A stretch of DNA of 64,000 bases from Lachnospiraceae bacterium (GTDB taxonomy: Bacteria; Bacillota; Clostridia; Lachnospirales; Lachnospiraceae), in the NCBI GenBank assembly GCA_019421365.1, contig JAHZFJ010000016.1, positions 20,079 through 84,078 on the forward strand, in the 5' to 3' direction. Below the pieces are notes generated by a model. It ran no database searches, had not been told where the DNA came from, and saw nothing but the letters and a program-made list of their open reading frames with translations. Made by a program: the position numbers and the translations under genes. Below, piece by piece: positions 1 through 7,690 of the stretch (within the stretch, counting starts at the first letter, position 1; each line of letters opens with the position of its first letter).

Positions 1-674
1 GACCAGATATAATTAATGGTGTTCTAGCTTCATCGATTAATACAGAGTCAACCTCATCGATGATTGCATAGTGTAATCCACGCATAACTAGTTGTTCTTT
101 ATAGATTACCATGTTATCTCTTAAGTAATCAAATCCTAATTCATTGTTAGTTGCGTATGTGATATCACATGCGTAAGCTTCACGTCTCTCGTCATTTGTC
201 ATACTATTAAGTACAACACCAACTGATAAACCTAAGAATTGGTGAACTTTACCCATCTCCTCAGCATCACGATGTGCTAAGTAATCATTTACTGTTACTA
301 TGTGTACACCTTGTCCTTCTAAGGCATTCAAGTAAGCTGGTAATGTAGATACTAAAGTTTTACCTTCACCAGTTTTCATTTCGGTAATTCTACCTTGATG
401 TAGAATTACACCACCGATTAACTGAACACGATAGTGTCTTAACCCTAATACTCTCTTTGAAGCCTCTCTCACTGTTGCATATGCTTCAACTAATATATCA
501 TCAAGTGTCTCGCCTTTTTCCAAACGAGCTTTAAATTCTTTCGTTTTATTCTTTAATTCTTCATCCGTAAGTTTTATATACTCCGGTTCTAATGCTTCGA
601 TTTTATCTACAATTGGATTTATTCTTTTTAATTCGCGTTCACTATGTGTCCCAAATACTTTATTTATTAATCCC
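1..674 (-). CDS. secA: Protein translocase subunit SecA (N-terminal part, cut by the window edge)
   Basis: SecA is the ATP-driven motor that pushes preproteins through the SecYEG channel at the membrane. Only the first ~224 residues are present. The protein begins MGLINKVFGTHSERELKRIN, and nucleotide-binding domain 1 follows. Walker A (MKTGEGKT) lies at residues 100-107 and the DEVDS Walker B/DEAD-like motif at 208-212. The typical block ITYATNNELGFDYLRDNM precedes the latter. The ATG has a good Shine-Dalgarno (AGGAG) about 9 nt upstream. The gene follows hpf on the same strand with a terminator-like hairpin between them, an arrangement common in Firmicutes. The rest of the gene lies to the left of the window, so nothing can be said about its C-terminal zinc tail. 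Confidence 0.97.
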
Positions 675-846
675 ATTACTTTTCACTCCTATAATATTGG
701 TGATATTCAAACTATTTTCTATTGTAACATTAGTCCCTACACTATTCAACTAATTTTTTTAAACAAGCCCCATTCTTTTACATTGTATATACATAAACTT
801 TACCTTTTTCCCATTATGCCACAAATAACCACAGTAAAAGTCAAAA

Positions 847-873
847 GAGAAGGACTTTAACAAGTGCCTTCTC
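847..873 (-). terminator. Terminator-like hairpin after hpf
   Basis: GAGAAGG pairs with CCTTCTC, with further pairs towards the loop and one mismatch. On the minus strand it is followed by TTTTGACTTTT. It sits between the hpf stop and secA, so it probably ends or attenuates hpf transcription. Confidence 0.6.
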
Positions 874-905
874 CCTTGACCTATATTAATATATAATTAG
901 CTACT

Positions 906-1433
906 CTAGAATTCTGGTTCTATCAAACCAAAGGTATTACCTTTACGCTTATAAACAACATTAACTTCCTCAGTATCTGCGTTTCTAAACACGAAAAAGT
1001 TATGTCCTAACAATTCCATCTGAATACATGCTTCTTCTGCATCCATTGGTTTAATTGCAAATCTCTTAGTACGAATGATATTAATCGCTTCGTCTTCGTA
1101 ATCCTCATCCTCAACAAATGCTTGATTGAAATTAATTGATGCTTGTTTTTGTTGGATTAATTTATTCTTATATTTTCTCAATTGACGTTCAATAACTTCT
1201 TCAACTAAGTCAATTGATACATACATATCTGTACTAACTTGTTCGGCACGAATAATATTCCCTTTCATTGGAATTGTTACTTCTATTTTCTGTCTTTCTT
1301 TCTCAACGCTTAAAGTTACATGAATCTCTGTTTCAGGAGTGAAATACCTTTCTAGTTTACCAATCTTTTCGTAAACTGCTGTTTTAAGTCCTTCTGTCAC
1401 GTCAATGTTTTTACCACTTATAATATAACGCAT
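906..1433 (-). CDS. hpf: Ribosome hibernation-promoting factor, long form
   Basis: Long HPF joins two 70S ribosomes into inactive 100S dimers when growth slows. The N-terminal ~100 residues match the ribosome-binding S30AE/RaiA domain (MRYIISGKNIDVTEGLKTAV, then IEVTIPMKGNIIRAEQ). The C-terminal ~55 residues form the dimerisation domain (MDAEEACIQMELLGHNFFVFRN and the end NTFGLIEPEF). With 175 residues it has the usual long-form length. I place the start at the ATG at 1433 because AAAGGAG lies 9 nt upstream. A TTG three codons earlier would touch that ribosome-binding site. A promoter lies at 1617-1644, and the long leader carries a GAAA-capped hairpin. secA lies downstream. Confidence 0.95.
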   Translation of the reverse strand: MRYIISGKNIDVTEGLKTAVYEKIGKLERYFTPETEIHVTLSVEKERQKIEVTIPMKGNIIRAEQVSTDMYVSIDLVEEVIERQLRKYKNKLIQQKQASINFNQAFVEDEDYEDEAINIIRTKRFAIKPMDAEEACIQMELLGHNFFVFRNADTEEVNVVYKRKGNTFGLIEPEF

Positions 1434-1502
1434 AATGTCCAACTCCTTTTACTTTAAATTTGAAATGACATCTGCTGTTTGCTTATGTCCTTCCCCTTAT
1501 AT

Positions 1503-1530
1503 ATATTAATTAGCTTTCGCCTATTAATAT
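1503..1530 (-). other. Hairpin in the hpf leader
   Basis: ATATTAAT pairs with ATTAATAT around a short GC stem capped by GAAA, read on the minus strand. It lies between the hpf promoter and its ribosome-binding site. Small structured RNAs are known near raiA/hpf genes in Firmicutes, but I cannot assign this one to a family. Confidence 0.4.
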
Positions 1531-1616
1531 CCATCTTAATAATAAAGTCTTTTCATATTGTATAGGTTGTTTTACATCAAATACTTATATAATTAATATG
1601 TATTTCTTATAAATGT

Positions 1617-1644
1617 ATTATACCATAATTATTGAATTTATCAA
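1617..1644 (-). promoter_or_regulatory. Predicted hpf promoter
   Basis: TTGATA, a 16-bp spacer, then TATAAT with an extended -10 (TGG before the hexamer), all on the minus strand. It is ~180 bp upstream of the chosen hpf start, which leaves a long 5' leader. Confidence 0.7.
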
Positions 1645-1859
1645 GTGAGTTCACTGTATTTTAACAAATATATTTTATATATATTTGTAATTGTCTGATT
1701 TAACAGGTTAATAGTCAATAGTTAACCCAATATTCTCTGATTTAAAAACACATTCTTAATATTATTTGACAATAATAATGTCAAGAAAAATAACGAAAAA
1801 ATTATGTCGAATGCGTTTTTTATCAAAAAAAACAAAACACACATTCTATATTGACATAG

Positions 1860-1978
1860 TTATCCATACACTAAATTCACCTCATACACTGTGGATAATG
1901 TGGATAACTCCGTGCATAACTCAAAAAGCCTATAAAACACGGCTTGTACATTGTGGATAACTTTCTCTATAATCCACA
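1860..1978. repeat. DnaA-box cluster
   Basis: Three perfect TGTGGATAA boxes (consensus TTATCCACA on the minus strand) lie at 1890-1898, 1899-1907 and 1952-1960. Two one-mismatch boxes in the opposite orientation lie at 1860-1868 and 1970-1978. The 9-bp boxes at 1890 and 1899 abut exactly. Very AT-rich DNA follows on the right. The cluster is in the ~850-bp gap between hpf and the NlpC/P60 gene, and no dnaA or dnaN gene is near. The rest of that gap holds the hpf promoter and leader on the left and a terminator on the right; I see no gene in it. Confidence 0.75.
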
Positions 1979-2200
1979 TCACAAGAAAATATTATTTACA
2001 TTTTTTACTAATTTATAAAATAAAATTGTGCATATTGCTAGTATAGATAATTTAGATAGCTTTCTGTAGTTTTAAATTGAAGTTCATTTTATATTATTGT
2101 CACATATCTTGTCCTATTTATTATACAACTCATCACTCTAACCTAATATAATCACTATCTAATGTTTAGTAATTACAACTATAACAGCAGTCTAAAATAA

Positions 2201-2236
2201 AAACGGATACACATATTATTATATGCGTATCCGTTT
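2201..2236 (-). terminator. Terminator of the NlpC/P60 gene
   Basis: AAACGGATAC pairs perfectly with GTATCCGTTT. The stem extends inward with one mismatch to a TATT loop. On the minus strand it is followed by TTTTTATTTT. Confidence 0.85.
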
Positions 2237-2284
2237 ATTATATTATATTATATTATATATTTACTGTATTCAATTATATTCTTA

Positions 2285-3736
2285 CTAACGTACAATTCTT
2301 CTAGCTGTATAAGGTGTTCTATAATTTACAGAAGAAGTCTTAATACCTGATCTCGGATTACTAGCATGTACTACTCTTCCACCACCGATATAGATAGCAA
2401 CATGATTGATACTTCCTGATCCACCAGTATAGAACACTAAATCTCCTGGTTGTAAAGATCCCATATCTACTCTAGTACCTACTGTAGCCTGTGATGAAGA
2501 TGTTCTTGGTAAACTATAACCAAAACTCTTATAAACTGACAATACAAAACCTGAACAATCAGCTCCATTTGTTAAGCTTGTACCACCATATACATAAGGA
2601 TTACCAACAAATTTTTGTGCATATGCTGCAATATCACTACCAGTTCCTGATCCCTTAGGTGTTTCCGTATTAGAAGATCCACTTGATGAACTTGAACTGT
2701 TTGAACTACTTGAACTACTTGAACTTGAACCACTTGAGCTTGGCTTATTCGAATTGCTTGAAGACGAATTCGAGCTATTTGATGAACTTGAATTACTTGA
2801 TGAAGAGCTATTTTGTTGCTTTTGCTCTTCTTGTTCTCTTTGTAACTTAGCTGCTTGTTCTTCTTCTGCCTTACGTGCTTCTTCTTCTGCTTTTTTCTTA
2901 GCTTCTTCTTCTTCTATTGAAATAGCAGTTTCGAATTCAACTGTAATATCCACAAATTCTTTTGAAACATATCCAACCACACCATTAACTTCGTCTTCGT
3001 CAGAACCGCCATCAATAGAAACTTTAACCCATTTATCATACTCTTTCAGTACAACATAAGATTCTCCAATTGGAATCATAGTTAAAACTCTAGCATCGGT
3101 ACTTTTCTTTTCTCTAACCTTAAGTGTAGTTGTATTAACTGTTGCGATCTTAGTTCCGTATTTCTCTACTAACTCTTCCGCGTCAAATCCAATTGCTAAA
3201 TATTCCGCATTGATGTATCCTTCTACGTCACCAGATTTAATTTTAACCCATTCACCTTTTGTTTCAAGGATGGTTGCCGCACTACCTTTATATAATTTAC
3301 CTAATATCTTAGAGTCTGTATTCGCTTTCTTTCTTACATTAACATATGTAGGTGCAACTGAGATACCAACATTGGCATATTCAGATACTGGTTCTTCAAC
3401 TTCTTCTTTTGTTTCTTGTTCCTTTGCATCGTCTGCTGTGGAATCATCGTTTTTTGTTTCTTCTGTTGAAGCGTCTTCTACATCCTCAATTGTTGCATCA
3501 CTATTATCTGTAATTGCAGCTTCTTCACCAACCATTCTAGCGGAAAGAACACCAACAACCTCACTATCTCTTACTACATTACGAGCACTACTATTATCAC
3601 TAAGCGAGAGTTCAATACCAGCTACTCCTGTCTCACCTGTAAATGATACTGCCTTCGTATTCATGATAGAACTAGTACATAATACTACAGTTGCTGCTAG
3701 ACAAATTGATGTCCGTTTTAAAACTGCTTTCTTCAT
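2285..3736 (-). CDS. Secreted SH3-domain NlpC/P60 peptidoglycan endopeptidase
   Basis: This is a probable cell-wall hydrolase cutting gamma-D-Glu-diamino acid bonds in peptidoglycan stem peptides. A signal peptide (charged MKKAVLKR, then a hydrophobic stretch to ~residue 29) is followed by an acidic segment (~70-118). Two bacterial SH3 domains follow (~120-185 and ~190-265), then a Lys/Glu/Ala coiled coil (~275-305). A linker of almost pure Ser/Asn/Gly occupies ~309-367. The NlpC/P60 domain starts near 368, with catalytic Cys394 in the ADCSGF motif, His445 in INHVAIY and a third polar residue, probably His457. The ATG has GGAGG 7 nt upstream and a consensus promoter lies at 3803-3831. The gene is monocistronic. 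The Ser linker probably spans or attaches to the wall. Confidence 0.92.
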   Translation of the reverse strand: MKKAVLKRTSICLAATVVLCTSSIMNTKAVSFTGETGVAGIELSLSDNSSARNVVRDSEVVGVLSARMVGEEAAITDNSDATIEDVEDASTEETKNDDSTADDAKEQETKEEVEEPVSEYANVGISVAPTYVNVRKKANTDSKILGKLYKGSAATILETKGEWVKIKSGDVEGYINAEYLAIGFDAEELVEKYGTKIATVNTTTLKVREKKSTDARVLTMIPIGESYVVLKEYDKWVKVSIDGGSDEDEVNGVVGYVSKEFVDITVEFETAISIEEEEAKKKAEEEARKAEEEQAAKLQREQEEQKQQNSSSSSNSSSSNSSNSSSSNSNKPSSSGSSSSSSSSSNSSSSSSGSSNTETPKGSGTGSDIAAYAQKFVGNPYVYGGTSLTNGADCSGFVLSVYKSFGYSLPRTSSSQATVGTRVDMGSLQPGDLVFYTGGSGSINHVAIYIGGGRVVHASNPRSGIKTSSVNYRTPYTARRIVR

Positions 3737-3802
3737 TCGAATACCTCCATTTATTAAATATCTATTGTAATTGTTACGAATTTGTTAATTAATCACTTGC
3801 TA

Positions 3803-3831
3803 ATTATAACAAAATTTATCATTTTTGTCAA
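3803..3831 (-). promoter_or_regulatory. Predicted promoter of the NlpC/P60 gene
   Basis: TTGACA, a 17-bp spacer and TATAAT: a full sigma-A consensus on the minus strand, ~65 bp upstream of the start codon. Confidence 0.85.
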
Positions 3832-3960
3832 TACTATGTCAGCTTTTTATTAAATTAAAGTAACAAATCACTAAACAATTGCAAATAAGAAATTATCAGA
3901 TTAATCAATTAATTCCTTATTTAATAAGTGTTCCGGCAGTATCTTTACATTATTTAATTA

Positions 3961-4878
3961 TTAAACTTCGTTCAAATATTTTTCTACAGCTGTAATCGCA
4001 TTTGCTCCATCAGCTGCTGCCGTAATTATTTGTTTTAATTGCTTCGTACGAATATCGCCTGCTGCATAAATACCAGGTACATTAGTTTCACAATCTTCAT
4101 TGGCAACAATATATCCAGCTTCATCCATTTCAACTACACCTTTGTACACATCACTGTTTGGTTGATTTCCTACAGCAATAAACACACCATTCGTCTCTAT
4201 TCTTCTTTGCTCTTTTGTCTCACGATTTGTAATATGAATAGCTTCAACAAGATCATTACCTTCAATCTTATCTACAATACTATCCCATATTATTTCAACA
4301 TTCTCCATTGACATAAGTCGATTGCATAAGCTCTTTGCCGCGCGGAATTCATGTCTTCTATGAACAACGTAAACTTTCTTACAAAGACGAGCCAAGAAGA
4401 TTGCATCTTCAACAGCTACATCACCACCACCTACTACAACAGTTGTCTTGTTTCTGAAGAAAGCTCCATCGCAAGTTGCACAATAAGAAACTCCCATTCC
4501 AGATAATTGTAACTCACCATCAACACCAAGTTTACGATAAGCAGCACCTGTTGCAATAATTACCGCTTTTGCTTCAAACACTTCATCATTATCAAGTGTA
4601 ATTCTCTTTACATCATCAATTACTTCAAACTTCATAACATCGCCGGTTACAAACTGCGCTCCAAGGCCATCGCAATGAGTTCTGAACTTCTCAGCTAATT
4701 CAAATCCACTGATTCCAGGTAAACCTGGGTAATTATCCACTTCATACGTGTTGATAATTTGTCCTCCACTAATTGCATTTTTCTCAATAATAAGGGTTTT
4801 AAGCTCTGCCCTTTGTGCGTAAATACCTGCAGCTAATCCAGCTGGTCCTGATCCAATAATAATAACATCGTATATCAT
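3961..4878 (-). CDS. trxB: Thioredoxin reductase (NADPH, FAD)
   Basis: This flavoprotein passes electrons from NADPH to thioredoxin in the cytoplasm. The FAD-binding GSGPAG motif is at residues 9-14 and the redox pair Cys133/Cys136 is in CATCDG. The NADPH site follows as GGGDVA (150-155) and HRRHEFRA (173-180). The C-terminal FAD motif ends in GIYAAGD. At 305 residues it has the standard low-molecular-weight TrxB length. I start at MIYDVIIIGSGPAG because AAAGGAAG lies 5 nt upstream; an ATG eight codons earlier has no ribosome-binding site. It follows the CPBP protease gene by 86 bp. No thioredoxin gene is adjacent. Confidence 0.95.
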   Translation of the reverse strand: MIYDVIIIGSGPAGLAAGIYAQRAELKTLIIEKNAISGGQIINTYEVDNYPGLPGISGFELAEKFRTHCDGLGAQFVTGDVMKFEVIDDVKRITLDNDEVFEAKAVIIATGAAYRKLGVDGELQLSGMGVSYCATCDGAFFRNKTTVVVGGGDVAVEDAIFLARLCKKVYVVHRRHEFRAAKSLCNRLMSMENVEIIWDSIVDKIEGNDLVEAIHITNRETKEQRRIETNGVFIAVGNQPNSDVYKGVVEMDEAGYIVANEDCETNVPGIYAAGDIRTKQLKQIITAAADGANAITAVEKYLNEV

Positions 4879-4964
4879 AATAACTTCCTTTCTTTTTTCC
4901 ATTATTCTAATTCTTTCTTATATCTATATCCAATTGCTTAAATCTGATTCACCATCTATACTTC

Positions 4965-5972
4965 CTAACTAGATACATATATCTCTGTTGCTATCATCAA
5001 CATAAGACATATGATAATACCAGCTATTAGTGGCAAAGAGAACATACCACCTTGTTTCTGCTCAATTGCCTCTAACTCTCTTAATTCTTCTGGTTCATCT
5101 GATTCTTTAATAAGTGCCCCTGCTTTTTTCGAGAAGATAGCCTTCACATGGTCCCACCTGTTTGTATTTTGCGCAATTGTTTTATAAACAATATACGCTA
5201 ATACAGATGCAATTACAGCTGACACAAAATAGTATCCCATACCAGCCATGATCGTCTCTCTTGTAACTGGAGTATTAACAATCTCTTCATATTCCTCTAC
5301 ACTACCACTTACATCTTGCATTACTTCAGTCATCTTAGGGAGCAAATACGTCATGATCACCGAGTTAGCATTGATAACAAAATGCACCACCATCGTAGAT
5401 ACAATAGAGTCTGTTGCTTCAATTAATAGTGCAAACACAATACCCATAGCAAATGCGTAAGTAAACTGGTTAAAATTTTGATGCATTAAACCGAACAAAA
5501 ATGCACTTAAAAATATCCCCATTTTTATGTTCGATTTACGATATTCATTATAGAATACTCCTCTAAATATAGTTTCTTCAAACAAACATGGTATTAACGC
5601 AACAACAAAAACACTAAGAAATAACGTATTGTTACTAACGATATCTGTTACCGTACCTTGAATCATATTCTGTGAAAATAACAAGGAAATTGCATTAATT
5701 AAGTTCATTACTGGCATAATTAAAATAGCAAACATGATACATAGCACTATATTAAATGGACTTATTTTCTTAAGGCGAATTGCTCTCTTAAGATTCTTCC
5801 TAGACGCTACTATGTATACCGCTGACGGAATCAACAGCAACAATTGGCTCACTAACATCAACAGAAATGAATTATCAGCAACTAAGCGTATCCCTTCTAT
5901 AATATAAGCTGATGCTATGCTAACTAATACGGTACATAAAAAAACAACTCCTACCATCTTCTTATTATTCAT
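4965..5972 (-). CDS. CPBP-family intramembrane metalloprotease
   Basis: This is an integral membrane protein of the CPBP (Abi/Rce1-like) family. These are intramembrane glutamic/metallo-proteases, some linked to prenylated substrates or bacteriocin immunity. The three active-site blocks are visible: Glu132-Glu133 with Arg137 in FEETIFRGVF, His164 in LFGLMH, and His197 with Asn201 in HFVINANS. About eight hydrophobic segments flank them, and a C-terminal acidic loop (~285-315) precedes a final membrane helix. The length is 335 residues. The start codon is 12 nt after the methyltransferase stop, with GTAGGAG 9 nt upstream, so the two genes are probably cotranscribed. The substrate is unknown. 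Confidence 0.85.
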   Translation of the reverse strand: MNNKKMVGVVFLCTVLVSIASAYIIEGIRLVADNSFLLMLVSQLLLLIPSAVYIVASRKNLKRAIRLKKISPFNIVLCIMFAILIMPVMNLINAISLLFSQNMIQGTVTDIVSNNTLFLSVFVVALIPCLFEETIFRGVFYNEYRKSNIKMGIFLSAFLFGLMHQNFNQFTYAFAMGIVFALLIEATDSIVSTMVVHFVINANSVIMTYLLPKMTEVMQDVSGSVEEYEEIVNTPVTRETIMAGMGYYFVSAVIASVLAYIVYKTIAQNTNRWDHVKAIFSKKAGALIKESDEPEELRELEAIEQKQGGMFSLPLIAGIIICLMLMIATEIYVSS

Positions 5973-5984
5973 AAACTTTTGCTC

Positions 5985-6578
5985 CTACAACTTTCTAATA
6001 TATATATTAATCCATTCATTATCAAGGAACTCTTCTCTACCGTCCTTCGTTATGAACATATCAACGATCTCTATATTCTGTTTTTCTCTACATTGTTCTA
6101 ATATACTACCAAATGTAGCTTCTGTGTATGCATAAAAATTAATATCACTATTAAAACCTACAAAGTCCCCATAGCGAAAAGACATATACATAACGCCTTC
6201 TGATTTTAAGCAATCAAATACTCTTTGCAAAGTTATTGGCAATTTTTCTGGCTCCTCATGAACTAAGGAAGCACATGCCCATATCCCGTCAAATACCTCT
6301 TTAAAATCTAGCTGATCATAGGTTAAGTTTAAAACTTCCTGACCCACATGAATCTGTGCTAATTCACACATATTCTCTGCACCATCTAAAGAAGTAACAT
6401 CAAATCCTTCTTCTACCAAGAACAAACTATCTCTACCAGAACCACAGCCAAGATCCAAAACAGCTCCTCCAATTGGTAGTAAATCTGTAAATTGTTTTAA
6501 TTGCTCTTCCATAGTCGCGTTCACTGTCTTTTCATAATACTCTTTAGCGAACCGATTATAATAGTCTATCGAGTCCAA
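5985..6578 (-). CDS. Class I SAM-dependent methyltransferase
   Basis: The Rossmann-fold motif I is clear (VLDLGCGSGRDS, ~residues 40-51). An acidic residue follows at the end of strand 2 (VTSLDG), and motif post-II is GIWACASLVH. At 197 residues it is a small stand-alone methyltransferase. Its substrate cannot be told from sequence. I choose a TTG start (MDSIDYYNRFAKEYYE) because AAAGGAGGA lies 6 nt before it. Upstream in-frame codons fall inside that ribosome-binding site. The CPBP protease gene follows by 12 nt. Confidence 0.85.
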   Translation of the reverse strand: MDSIDYYNRFAKEYYEKTVNATMEEQLKQFTDLLPIGGAVLDLGCGSGRDSLFLVEEGFDVTSLDGAENMCELAQIHVGQEVLNLTYDQLDFKEVFDGIWACASLVHEEPEKLPITLQRVFDCLKSEGVMYMSFRYGDFVGFNSDINFYAYTEATFGSILEQCREKQNIEIVDMFITKDGREEFLDNEWINIYIRKL

Positions 6579-6670
6579 CACAACTCCTCCTTTCAATTTA
6601 TCTGTATTATAACAAATATACTATTAGTTTGCACTATGATAATTCAATCATAATAGTAACATTACATTAA

Positions 6671-6695
6671 TGGGGACTTTCTGCGAAAGCCCCCA
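6671..6695 (-). terminator. GC-rich hairpin after the HPr-like gene
   Basis: TGGGG-A-CTTTC pairs with GAAAG-C-CCCCA around a TGC loop, with one mismatch. No clear T-run follows on the minus strand, so it may attenuate or process rather than terminate. Confidence 0.45.
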
Positions 6696-6713
6696 TCGTT
6701 ACCTAGATGTATT

Positions 6714-6953
6714 CTATTGTTGATTATTTGATACATATTCCTCTATGCGTTCAATATCCTCAGGCTCATATGCAATAATATCCAATTGATCAATTATTCC
6801 ATCTGAAAAAACACGTGCTAAAGACACGTACTGAGATAACTTTGATTTCAGATTAAGTCGATCCCCTTCTTCTGAAACTAATTCTACTTTTCCTTTGCAG
6901 GAATCAATCATTCTAAAAAACGCTTCCGGATTTGATATATTCGTAATCTTCAA
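6714..6953 (-). CDS. Small HPr-like protein lacking the phosphorylatable histidine
   Basis: About 80 residues follow the beta-alpha-beta-beta-alpha-beta-alpha pattern and length of the PTS phosphocarrier HPr. LKITNISNPEAFFRMIDSC is followed by KVELVSEEGDRLNLKSKLSQYVSLA, which resembles the HPr stretch around Ser46, and then by an IDQLDIIAYE strand. The GLHARP motif with His15 is absent, so it cannot act as a normal phosphocarrier. I infer a regulatory or structural relative. The start is uncertain. A TTG (LKITN) has AAGGAG 11 nt upstream, while an ATG ten codons earlier at 6983 has no ribosome-binding site. ridA lies upstream. Confidence 0.6.
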   Translation of the reverse strand: MKITNISNPEAFFRMIDSCKGKVELVSEEGDRLNLKSKLSQYVSLARVFSDGIIDQLDIIAYEPEDIERIEEYVSNNQQ

Positions 6954-7028
6954 ATTAACGCCTACTCCTTCCACTACTAACATCAGTACTCATATATTAC
7001 ACGATAATAGAACTCAGTGTGTGCTCTA

Positions 7029-7406
7029 TTATTTAATCGCTATTGCTTCTATTTCAATAAGTACATCTTTTGGTAATCTAGCGACTTCAACACATGAACG
7101 TGATGGATAGTTATCTGTAAAATATCTAGCATACACTTCATTGATCTTAGCAAAATCATTCATATCTTTGATGAAAACTGTAGTTTTTATTACTTGCTCC
7201 ATGCTTGAACCAGATTCTTCAACAAGGGCTTTCAAATTCATAAGAGCTTGTTCTGCTTGTTCTTCTACCGATCCTTTAACTAATGTGCCATCAACCGGAT
7301 TAATAGGAATCATACCTGATGTATAAATCATTCCATTGACTTCAACTGCCTGTGAGTAAGGTCCAATTGCTTGTGGTGCTTTATCTGTATTAATAATTGT
7401 CTTCAT
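7029..7406 (-). CDS. ridA: RidA family reactive enamine/imine deaminase
   Basis: RidA (YjgF/YER057c/UK114 family) hydrolyses reactive enamines and imines released by PLP enzymes such as threonine dehydratase, protecting cytoplasmic enzymes. The 125-residue length is typical. It starts MKTIINTDKAPQAIGPYSQA, with the conserved IGPYSQ block. The substrate-binding arginine is Arg103 in PSRSCVEVARLPKD, followed by the conserved IEIEAIA strand. The ATG has GGAGG 7 nt upstream. It is the first gene of a minus-strand run leading to the HPr-like protein and the methyltransferase. Confidence 0.93.
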   Translation of the reverse strand: MKTIINTDKAPQAIGPYSQAVEVNGMIYTSGMIPINPVDGTLVKGSVEEQAEQALMNLKALVEESGSSMEQVIKTTVFIKDMNDFAKINEVYARYFTDNYPSRSCVEVARLPKDVLIEIEAIAIK

Positions 7407-7565
7407 TCTAAATCCTCCTATATAAGTCCATAATTCTATTACTTATTATATACTATAATTTATAATTTTACAGTACTAAATTGAAATTGTTTTAATCCTA
7501 TGCCCTTATACACAGCCACACAGTCACTTCGAGATAAATTCTTTGTATCTAAAACACCAAAATAA

Positions 7566-7667
7566 TGTTATAATGTAACTTATGGAAAGTAGCAAAGCTA
7601 CTTTCAGGTCTTTCATATATGAAAGACCGATACTCCGTAGGAGTCATAAGTTAACGAGGGAAATTAC
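7566..7667 (+). repeat. Structured repeat, copy 1 (three hairpins in an outer stem)
   Basis: The left block TGTTATAATGTAACTTATG (7566-7584) contains an extended -10 motif (TGTTATAAT). The right block (7645-7667) starts CATAAGTTAACGAGGG, so GTAACTTATG and CATAAGTTAAC form an outer stem. Inside are three hairpins. The first is GAAAGTAGC/GCTACTTTC with an AAA loop (7585-7605). The second is a 22-nt perfect palindrome (7607-7628). The third is ACTCC/GGAGT with a GTA loop (7632-7644). A second copy with identical outer blocks and the same 60-nt inner length lies at 29213-29314. This copy ends 23 bp before the thioesterase start, in the sense orientation. Confidence 0.8.
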
Positions 7668-7690
7668 AAGACAGGAAGGTATGATTAGTA

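Noticed and set aside
1766..1960. A plus-strand ORF of 64 residues over the DnaA boxes
   Set aside because: It has no ribosome-binding site, a biased composition, and its frame runs over the DnaA boxes.
1860..1978. A chromosomal origin (oriC) at the DnaA-box cluster
   Set aside because: dnaA, dnaN, recF, gyrB and rpmH are absent. With only five boxes and no clear unwinding element I treat it as a cluster outside oriC.
2754..3770. Plus-strand ORFs opposite the NlpC/P60 gene
   Set aside because: They mirror the Ser-rich and Glu-rich codons of the real gene and have no start signals.
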